A stretch of DNA of 64,000 nt from Adenophora triphylla var. japonica (taxonomy: Eukaryota > Streptophyta > Magnoliopsida > Asterales > Campanulaceae), in the NCBI GenBank assembly GCA_022495995.1, contig JAFEMH010006977.1, positions 42,452 through 106,451 on the forward strand. Direction: 5' to 3'. Shown in pieces: positions 56,161 through 64,000 of this stretch (positions are counted from its first letter, which is position 1; each line of letters starts with the position of its first letter). Under the pieces are notes generated by a model that saw only the letters and a program-made list of their open reading frames with translations, did no database searches and was not told the DNA's origin. The position numbers and the translations under genes are program-made.

Positions 56161-56580
56161 CCCAAATTACTTCCCACATTTCTCTTTTTACTCTTCTTCC
56201 TTCTTGCTTAAGCTCTCCCAAATTCCGGCGAACCCTAACTTTGAGTTCAACGATTCTTCCTCAATTTTCACCGTTTCTTTACTGATTATTTCCCTGAAAT
56301 TGCTTCTTGACCATTATTCCGTTCATCTTTGGCTATTTTGGAGTTGATTTGGAGTCTCATTCCCTGCTTACCCGGATTCGGTCTTTATTTCCGGCGCCTG
56401 TTCATCTTTTCCGGTGACCTTTCATATTTTCCGACCAAGATTTTCCTCTTTATCAGGTAACTTTTTCAAAAACCCTTCACATTCTTTAAACCTTCAAGTT
56501 TTGATCTTCCCCTTTTTGTCCGATTACTTGAATTTTGTATTTCCTTTTGTCCCTTAAATTTTTTTCCCAAATTACCCTTC

Positions 56581-59503
56581 ATGGCGAGATACAAGAACTG
56601 TGCTAGGCGGGTTAAGTACGGTAGATGTCAAGTTTCAGGCGGCTTATACAGGCACCTGCGAACTACTTGGGCGAGACTGCCCAAGGCCGACATAATTAGG
56701 TTGTTGGCTGAGAACTGGGTAGATCCTTCAATTATTAATTCCCTTGAAATCAAAGGTCGCTTTTTCCTTTCCCCTTCAGCCCCTATGTCTCATATTTTTA
56801 CTTCCCATAGAGAATTGGTCAGGTTTATCAAAGATAAATATGACCCCAATTTAAGCGACTCATCTGAATCTCATTGTGTCGCTGACCCTTTTTCCAAACG
56901 TAGGACACATTATAAATCTATCCTATCTTCTTCTTCTTCCAGTGATTCTCGAGAGATGACTGATCAAGCGACATCTTCTCCCGCGGCGACTTCCAGCAAT
57001 CCCCCTTCCACCGGGGTTCAAAATCTCAATTTAAACGAAGGTACCTCTTTTTCCAATCCCGCCCATGCTGAAGCGGGATCTTCCGTTGCTCCAGACACAA
57101 GCTCCCTTATTCCTAACCCCATTACCGACTGGCATAGACTCTATCATATTGATAGTGCGACATACTGTATTTCTGACTATCAAGGAGATACATCCCTTGC
57201 CCACTTAAGAGAAATGAGAGAGGGCATAGTAATATTTCCTTCCCAACTCAAAGCCGGCCTTAGGATCCCTCTTGATCCTTTTCTTTGCGAAGTTTTGTAC
57301 AAAGCCCAAGCCATGATAACCGAAGTTCATCCTAATGCTATAAGGATAATAACTGCTTTCATTACTATATGTCGTGCTCTGAGAAAAGAACCCACAATCA
57401 CCGCTTTAATTTCTTTATTTTCTGGATATAAGCAAACCAACAAACTCGCTAACGGGATAGTGGAAACTCGCCTTTCTCTCCAATATCATCGAGGTCCCAA
57501 AGTCCTCACTCCTTTGCCTACAAAAGTTCATGACTGGATGAGCGACCCCCTCTTCGTTGTCTCTCGCATTGGGTGGTCTCATCCCGCAGACCTTCTCCCT
57601 ATCAAGCCCCATGTTGAAACCAAAGATGCCTCAACTACTGGCGACAATGTCCTCTGTGCCGCCATTCATGCCCTAGTTTCCCTTCCAGAAAATTCTCCTG
57701 CTGACACACCCCAACCTCTCATCTCTTGGAGAGGCATTCTGCGAGATAGAGAATTACTTGATCGAGTTGGTCTTGCTGACAACTTACCTCGTGTCCCGCC
57801 ACGAGTCCCAATAAGCCACGTTTACTTTGAAGGATGGGAGCGACATTCAGGCAACAAATATGCTCATGAATGCCAGTCCTGCAAGGGTACTCGTAACTGT
57901 ACCGCAATGAATACTGCTCTTTGTATGTTTCCTCTTTAACCTTATTCTTTCTTCAATTTGGTTTACATTTGAATTACTCTAACTCTAACCCTCTTTTTTC
58001 TTTGTTTTCAGATCATCGAGCTAAGTCAATGGACAGTCGCCAAGTCGCCAACCTGGAGACCGACAGAAGAAGAAAACAACTTGCCAATACTCGCGACATT
58101 GCCCTTGCTCTCCTTCCCGACAATCTTCCACTGCCTATATCTCGCGACGGGAAAGATACGGAAGAGATAGCTTTAGAAAGGGCCCAAAACACATCTAAGG
58201 CCAGGGCCAAGCCCACTACTGCAGCTTCTCGTTCAAAGCGACAAAAAATGATTACTTCTGTGTCGGCAAGCGTCGCCCCATCCTCTCAAGAAATTATCCC
58301 GCCAAATCCTGCTACTGTTTCAGCTCCTCCATCTACTGAAGCTAATCTCCCACCAGTTTCTATCCCGCCAACTACTGAGATCAATGTTTCACCAAATGTT
58401 ATCCCGCCAACCACTGTCGCCCCAGCGACTGAAAATATTGAGATTCTTCCTTCTGACCCTGTTCCATCCAATTCTCCCACTTTGGAGGCTAACGTTGTTG
58501 AGCCCAACCAAACTGAAATTCCTCCTACTCACGACATGGAAGTATGTGATTTAACAAATGTTTCCAGTTCTCCTCCCACTCCTCGTGACCCAAATACTTC
58601 AACTACTTTTCCCACTCCTAGCTGGCTTCAAGAAAATTTTTCCAAGCCCAGTGATTTTGACGGACTTTATGAACTTAGCAAGGAAGTTGCCAAAGTCCCC
58701 CGCATGAAGGGACTGATCGAAGATACTCGCAGCACAGAGGAGTGTCTATTGGGTAGCTCGGCCTTGATTAGAGCTAGCGACCAATTTCAAGTGCAGCGTG
58801 TCGCCCAAATGGATCCCAACCATGCCGCCTGTCAGGCTGGGCTTTATTATTCATTGGTTAGTTATTTTTTCTTTCCTTGATTAATCTTGACTTTACTCAT
58901 TGTTACTTCTTAACCTTCAACTGTAATCTTTCTCAGTTAGGAGCCTCCATCATGGGAATCAGCGAAAGGAATACTCATCTTGATAATGAATCCACGAACT
59001 TAAGAGCCACTAACCAAATTCTGAGGCGAGATAAGGATACCCTTAAGGGTAGAGTCACAAGGCGGGAAGCCACGATCAAAAACTTGGAAGGAGAACGAGA
59101 CAAGTTGAAGACTGACTTGACTACTTCCCAGAATCAACTTGATCATACCCTTACCGATCTTAATGCCGCTAAAGCTGATCTCGCCACTGCTACCACTGAG
59201 CTCAATTCTGTCAAAGAGAATGCCGCCAAACTGAGGAGCGAAAATGAGACCTTGAAAGAGACTCATGCCGTCGACATTCAATCTTTCCAAAGCGAGATTG
59301 CTAGGCTGAAGGAAGAGCTGACTGGGAAGGTCGCTGAGATTACTTCTCTTAATAATGACGTGGCTCAATTGACAGATGATATTGCTGATATTGGGAACCA
59401 GACTTCCCTACAAGTTATACGGGCCGCAGCAGCTGATGTCAATGATATTCCCGCCATTACAATTGAAAAGCTTGCCAGCATGGGGCTCAGAGCCAATCTT
59501 TAG
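56581..59503 (+). CDS. Antisense additional ORF of the Tat element (gypsy-type transposon domain, coiled coil)
   Basis: Exons by eye: 56581-57922, 58012-58856 and 58937-59503, GT-AG with consistent phase, 917 residues. The N-part has basic MARYKNCARRVKYGR. From about residue 180 it matches the domain called putative gypsy type transposon (IVIFPSQLKAGLRIPLDPFL, EVHPNAIRIITAFITICRAL). A Pro/Ser/Thr-rich middle follows, then a long coiled coil in exon 3 (NTHLDNESTNLRATNQILRR to about 870). Its function is not known. Proteins of this kind are often annotated as plant genes but belong to Tat elements. After the stop, the frame at 59504-59786 (SEVCRRGHPLVPFTPEEL) looks like a continuation lost by a frameshift near 59480 or by a missed intron. 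Confidence 0.75.
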
Positions 59504-59786
59504 CGAGGTATGTCGCCGAGGCCATCCCCTGGTTCCTTTCACTCCAGAAGAACTTACCGACCTTGCTGAGGAAGACGCATTATTGGGTAAGTCGCCTTGG
59601 AATCCCCCTCTTGCTCAAAACCCGAAAATATTTGTTGCTTTGTGGGCGACCTTCTTGAACATAAACATAAAGCTGTTGGATGATGCCAAAGCTCTTTGCC
59701 CTTGCGACCTCGGCTCTACCCAAGCCGCTCCACCAAATGAACCCAATGTCGACTTGTTTTCTACTTTGATACTTAGTTTATTTTGA

Positions 59787-60110
59787 ACAATTTTTTGTAA
59801 CTTGCCTTGGTGGCTAAACAACTTACTTTCTTTTTCTTTTGGGGCTCACGTGCCTTTAAACAATGTACATTCGCGGCTCTTTGTGCTTGCCCTTTACTTT
59901 TATGCTTTGCTTGTTTCATCATTCATGGTTTTGATAGTTCATCAAAAATCTCCTTTTTGCATGACAGGTACCATATACCTATACTCCCATTGAAAAAGTG
60001 AAGTCGTCTTTAGGCGACTTTACTTACAGTGCATACCACGCGACTCTTATTGTCGTTGATCTAAACTTTACTTTGATCCTTCCTTCAAACGAGATAAATA
60101 TCTCTTATTT
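59787..60110 (+). other. Spacer with first copy of a direct repeat
   Basis: Contains TTTTGATAGTTCATCAAAAA, TACTCCCATTGAAAAAGTGA and GTCGTCTTTAGGCGACTTTA (about 59930-60025), which recur in changed form at about 60540-60650. Confidence 0.6.
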
Positions 60111-60460
60111 ATAGTCTGACGACTTTCATTTTATAATCCGTAGACTCTCGTTTTTATAGTCCTTGGACTCTCATTTTTATAGTCCTTGGACTCTCATTTT
60201 TATAGTCCTTGGACTTTCATCTTTATAGTCGCGTAGACTTTCATCTTTATAGTCCTTGGACTCTCATCTTTATAGTCGCGTAGACTCTCATCTTTATAGT
60301 CGCGTAGACTCTCATCTTTATAGTCGCGTAGACTCTCATCTTTATAGTCGCGTAGACTCTCATCTTTATAGTCGCGTAGACTTTCATCTTTATAGTCACG
60401 TAGACTTTCATCTTTATAGTCACGTAGACTTTCATCTTTATAGTCACGTACACTTTCTTT
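60111..60460. repeat. 24-bp minisatellite (TTTATAGTCGCGTAGACTCTCATC)
   Basis: About 14 units of 24 bp. The left units read CTTGGACTCTCATT, the right ones CGCGTAGACTCTCATC or CACGTAGACTTTCATC. A period divisible by three keeps frames open on both strands (8-residue units YKDESLRD on -), which explains the long frames. These are not genes. Confidence 0.93.
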
Positions 60461-60905
60461 CACATGATATTTTGCGACTTATCTTTCTTTCCTCATTTCC
60501 TCACTTTTCCTCATCTACTTGTTTTCATAATTCATCAAATATTGTTTTGATAATTCATCAAAAACTCTTTACCTTCTTACCTTTGGCTAGATACCACCAT
60601 ACACATATACTCCCATCGAAAAAGTGAAGTTGTCTTTAGGCAACTTTACTCTAAGCGACTTACTTACCATGTTACTGGCGACTAATAACATATTATTATA
60701 ACATAAGATTTAATCCATACAAGATAAATATGAGTAATAAAATTTCATACTTTCATTACATTCAAAGCATATTCAACATATATTCAAAACATATATATGT
60801 TCTATTCAAGATACTTTTGTCTCATTCAAAGTTATAAGACATATCTGACTTTCATTCATGATTGAAAAAATCCATAGATTCATCAAATATTGCTATGAAA
60901 AGACC
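60461..60905. other. Spacer with second copy of the direct repeat
   Basis: TTTTGATAATTCATCAAAAA, ATACTCCCATCGAAAAAGTG and GTTGTCTTTAGGCAACTTTA repeat the block at 59930-60025. The paired change in GTCG/CGAC to GTTG/CAAC keeps the small hairpin. AT-rich sequence follows. Confidence 0.65.
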
Positions 60906-62342
60906 TTAATAAGAATAATTCCAAATAGACAAGTTACCACTTATCCCTTGATGATAATACTTCTTTAGATGATCCACGCTCCATGCATTTGGGACATCTT
61001 TGCCGCCTTCTTCCTTCAAATGATAAGTCCCTTCTCGTACAACCTTGGCAATCTGAAAGGGACCTTCCCACTTTGGGTCTAGCTTGGCAAATCCCGCTGT
61101 TGCTCCTTTAACTTCGCGGCTTCTCAACACCCAATCCCCCACACTGAATGATCTCTTATTAACCCGTTCGTCGTCTTTGCGCCTTCATCCTCTTGCTTAT
61201 AATTGATCATTCTCATTCTCGCCTAAGCCTCTTTTCATCACTTAGATCTAGCTCGCAGCATCTTCTGTCGCCGTTCATTACTTCATCATAATAAGTCACC
61301 CTATGGGTCGGCAAACCCATCTCCGCGGGAGCCATTGCTTCTGATCCATAAGTCAATGCGAAAGCCGTCTCGCCAGTCGATCCCTTTACCGTTGTTCTGA
61401 CATACCACCGGGCCTTAGACAATTCCTCCAACCAAGCCCCACCTCTTTTCTCTATGTTTTTACACAAAATCTCCAAAACTTGCTTGTTGGCGGCCTCTAC
61501 CGCCCATTACCTTTGCGGCCTATAGGCATGGATCGCCAATGTTTGATATTTAAATTGTCGCAAAAACCATGAAACTTTTTCCTGAACTGGGGCCCGTGAT
61601 CAGAAATAATTGCTCGCGGCATTCCATGGTGACATAGGATTTCTTCCGTTATAAATCTGATTATCTGATCTTCAGTAGTAGAAGTCAATGCCCTTGCCTC
61701 TGTCCATTTGGTGAAATAATCAACAACTACCACCACCATTTGAGCTCCTCCTTTGGCTTTGGGGAAGGGCCCTATGAGATCAATTCCCCACATATCAAAG
61801 GGCCAAGCCGCTATAATAGGCGTCTGTTCTGTCGCAGGTTGTCTAGGGATGTTGGCATGTCGCTGGCATTGATCACATCTCCTTACATACTCTTCCGCAT
61901 CTTTCTTCAATGTTGGCCAGTAGTACCCATGAAACATGATTTTGTTGGCCAGTGTTCTTGCTCCTGGATGGCCGCCACAAACACCTTCATGCACCTCAAA
62001 TAAAACATTGTCAACTTTACCTGGCTCTACACATCTCATCAAAGGTCGTGAGAAAGACTTGCGGTACAATATCCCATCCTGCACAGTAAATCTTAGCGAC
62101 ATTTTCTTAACAATCTTCGCCTTATCTTCCTCTTTGGGCAGCTCTTCCTTTTCCAGATAGTCCTTCATCTCGCTTACCCAATCCTTTTCACCCACTTCGA
62201 TCTCCATTATCAGCGGCCTATCATACGCTGGCTCTTCAACAAACTCCACCACCACCTTCTTGGGCAACTCTTCAATTTTGTCGCAGGCAGCCTTGCTTAG
62301 CATGTCGGCCCGCCCGTTTTTCTCTCTATCGATTTGCACCAA
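60906..62342 (-). pseudogene. Tat Gypsy integrase
   Basis: Read from 62342: the end of RNase H or its linker (NGRADMLSKAA), then the HHCC zinc finger (HEGVCGGHPGARTLA, then HGYYWP, CDQCQRHANIPRQP) and the core with first Asp in WGIDLIGPFP and second in ISDHGPQF. The frame breaks near 61500 before VEAANKQVLEIL, the region of the catalytic Glu. The C-part (YGSEAMAPAEMGLPTHRV; WEGPFQIAKVVREGTYHL) follows in two more frames. At least two breaks are present. Confidence 0.88.
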
Positions 62343-63697
62343 TTCCCAATAATTGAAGCTCTGCGTGAATTTGCTTCTTTACCATATCACGAGTATTTCG
62401 CCAAAGTTGAATCCACCACCCCATACTCACTGCCTTTGACTTGGTTAACAATTAATTGGGGAGTCAGAATGAGCGACCAACCGCTTTACCCCGATATCCC
62501 GAGCATAGCTCCAAACCCGCTACTAGTGCCCCTTTTCATATTCCGCCTGATTATTTGTCATGTTGAACTTGAACCTCAAAAGCTTTCTCATATATACAAT
62601 CCTTCTCAGGGTGAACTCAACGAAATTCCCGCTCCTCCTTTGTCTTTAGCGAGAGAGAACCATCAACATATAATTCTGGCAACAACTCGCGGGCCTTTCT
62701 CGCTCTTCTTCAACTTCCAGCCGGGTCCTGCTGACTTAGCTTTCCTTTTCTTGGCCCCCTGAGTTTCTATCTCCTCCCTTTCATAGGTAAATGGAAGTCT
62801 CGAGAATAAAGTTTGCCCAATGCCTGAGCCTTAATGGCTTTTCTCGCCTCATACTTGTATATCCAAATTCCGTCAATTCAATCGACCATTTGAGGAGCCT
62901 TCCCGCTGAATCAGTACATTTGCAAAATCTTCCTCAAAAGGAGCATTGGTCAAAAGCAGGTAACGAGGATGAGATAAAAAATAAGCCCTCAATTTCCGAG
63001 TCGCGATCACCAAAGCACTTAGGCCAGCTTTTCCGCATTAAAAGTATCTCGCCTCCACTTCACTTAACGCTAGCATTTTGAAACATAATATGCGAAACCA
63101 CGGCTTCTGCATGCCGTCATCTTCCTACATAAATCAATACCGCCGTAACTGCTAGATCGGAAGCCACCGGATAGACATACAAATGGTCTCCTTCCTTTGG
63201 GCTACATAGGATGGGCGGCTTTCCCGAAATACTCCTTTACCTTCTGAAACGCTTAACTTCACACTTTTCATCCCAAGAAAATTTCAGTATAGCTCAACTT
63301 TTAACACCTTGAAGAATGGCAAACATTTCTCGGCCGACCGCGATACAAACCGCCCCCAACGCTATCACCCAGGCCATTCAACCGTTGAGATTTCTTGGAT
63401 TGTTCTAGGCGACTTCATATCGATTAAGGCTTGGATCTTCTCTGGATTTGCCTCTATACCGCGGCGATTTACTAAGAACCCACAGAACTTTCCCGCTTAG
63501 TTACTCCGAAGGTGCATTTCAGCTTGGGATTCAACTTCATTGAATTTCTCCTTAAGATTTTCAAAGGTCTCAGACGGAGGTCTATCAAATGATCCTCCCC
63601 CTTGGTTTTAATCACCATATCATCAATGTAAGCCTCAACATTCCTCCCAATTTGCGAAACTTGAAAACCTTATTAACCATCCTTTGCAGTAATAATG
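62343..63697 (-). pseudogene. Tat Gypsy RNase H and RT C-part, heavily decayed
   Basis: On - short pieces such as QLIVNQVKG and YGVVDSTLAKY (about 62390-62450) belong to RNase H. Others near 63400-63500 (VNRRGIEANPEKIQA) recall the RT thumb/connection motif. No frame stays open for long. The + frames at 62334-62762 and 62791-63081 are antisense shadows. Confidence 0.65.
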
Positions 63698-64000
63698 TCA
63701 GCGCCAGCATTCTTCAAACCAAAAGAGCATCATCTTGTATTTCCGAGGGGGTTCTAAAAGCTGTTTTGGCCTTGTCTTCTTCAAGCATTTTAATTTGATG
63801 GTATCCCGAATACGCATCAATAAAGCTGAAAACCTTATGTGTCCGGCAATATAATCAACCAATCTATCAATTTTTGGTAGGGGATAACGATCTTTGGGAC
63901 TTGAAGCCGTATTTAAGTCCAGTAAAGTCGATGCCGCATCCCTCCACTTCTTATTGGCCTTCAACTTCCTTATTTGGGCTGGGCTAGCCAAAGCTGGATA
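63698..64000 (-). pseudogene. Tat Gypsy reverse transcriptase N-part (cut by window edge)
   Basis: PKDRYPLPKIDRLVDYIAGH is the conserved fingers motif of Gypsy RT. The next motif continues in another frame (YSGYHQIKM-like), and TAFRTPSEI- and FGLKNAG-like words follow in broken frames. The RT active-site region is not intact. The upstream part lies outside the window. Confidence 0.8.

Larger units (their letters stand above)
55213..64000 (-). mobile_element. Tat-lineage Gypsy retrotransposon, 3' part (runs off the window)
   Basis: Pol domains on - (RT, RNase H, integrase) end near 60906. Below them lies an extra ORF in the opposite sense (56581-59503), the layout of Tat-clade elements such as Grande and RIRE2. 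The candidate 3' LTR lies between about 55213 and 56100. The 5' LTR, gag and protease would lie beyond 64000. Pol has many frame breaks, so the copy is dead. Confidence 0.8.

Noticed and set aside
60200..60463. Long regular 8-residue repeat proteins on both strands
   Set aside because: A 24-bp period keeps any frame open. This is a minisatellite within a dead Gypsy element.

Overview
This window is plant nuclear DNA, almost certainly from a eudicot. The evidence is spliced genes with GT-AG introns, many Stowaway-type MITEs with the CTCCCTCCGTCCC terminus, Copia and Gypsy LTR retrotransposons, a TRIM, an Au-type SINE fragment and receptor-like-protein (RLP) pseudogenes. I cannot name the species. 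Base composition is AT-rich and most of the 64 kb is transposon-derived. I see no rRNA, tRNA or CRISPR.

Left arm (1-21,100): two convergent host genes. PSF3, a subunit of the GINS replication complex, runs on + with six coding exons at 4529-6445. Its promoter and leader (about 3478-3870) carry an E2F-type TTTGGCGC site and are duplicated 2.85 kb upstream (626-1043). A LIN/CERBERUS-like U-box E3 ubiquitin ligase runs on - with eight coding exons from 19461 to 7425. It would encode about 1165 residues, but a one-base insertion at 18197/18198 breaks exon 1. Its introns hold at least eight MITEs, a nested composite element (10260-12531), a 210-bp near-perfect palindrome and a 335-bp TRIM with intact target duplication.

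Middle left (21,200-24,500): no genes. It holds a degenerate minisatellite, short tandem repeats, and a 444-bp foldback element (22283-22726) built almost wholly of nested palindromes. That element is the most unusual structure in the window.

Middle (24,531-48,363): retrotransposon block. Copia-1 (24531-42385, +) has identical 5-bp target duplications and 223-bp LTRs differing at two positions. Its integrase is split by a 12.9-kb non-autonomous element (26562-39495) with 1.86-kb LTRs, an Ogre/Tat-type primer-binding site, a degenerate gag, no pol and several tandem arrays with a period near 30 bp (TR-GAG-like). Copia-2 (43195-48363, -) is a separate, complete-length but frameshifted element.

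Right arm (48,400-64,000): a MITE, a 1.0-kb non-autonomous hAT element, then three decayed minus-strand RLP copies (50.7-55.2 kb) related by mosaic tandem duplication. From about 55.2 kb to the window edge lies a Tat-lineage Gypsy element on -: candidate 3' LTR, an additional ORF antisense to pol (56581-59503, spliced, coiled-coil), a 24-bp minisatellite, and a degenerate integrase, RNase H and RT that run off the right end.

All exon boundaries, repeat limits and identities were read by eye. Family assignments rest on motif recognition, not on database searches.
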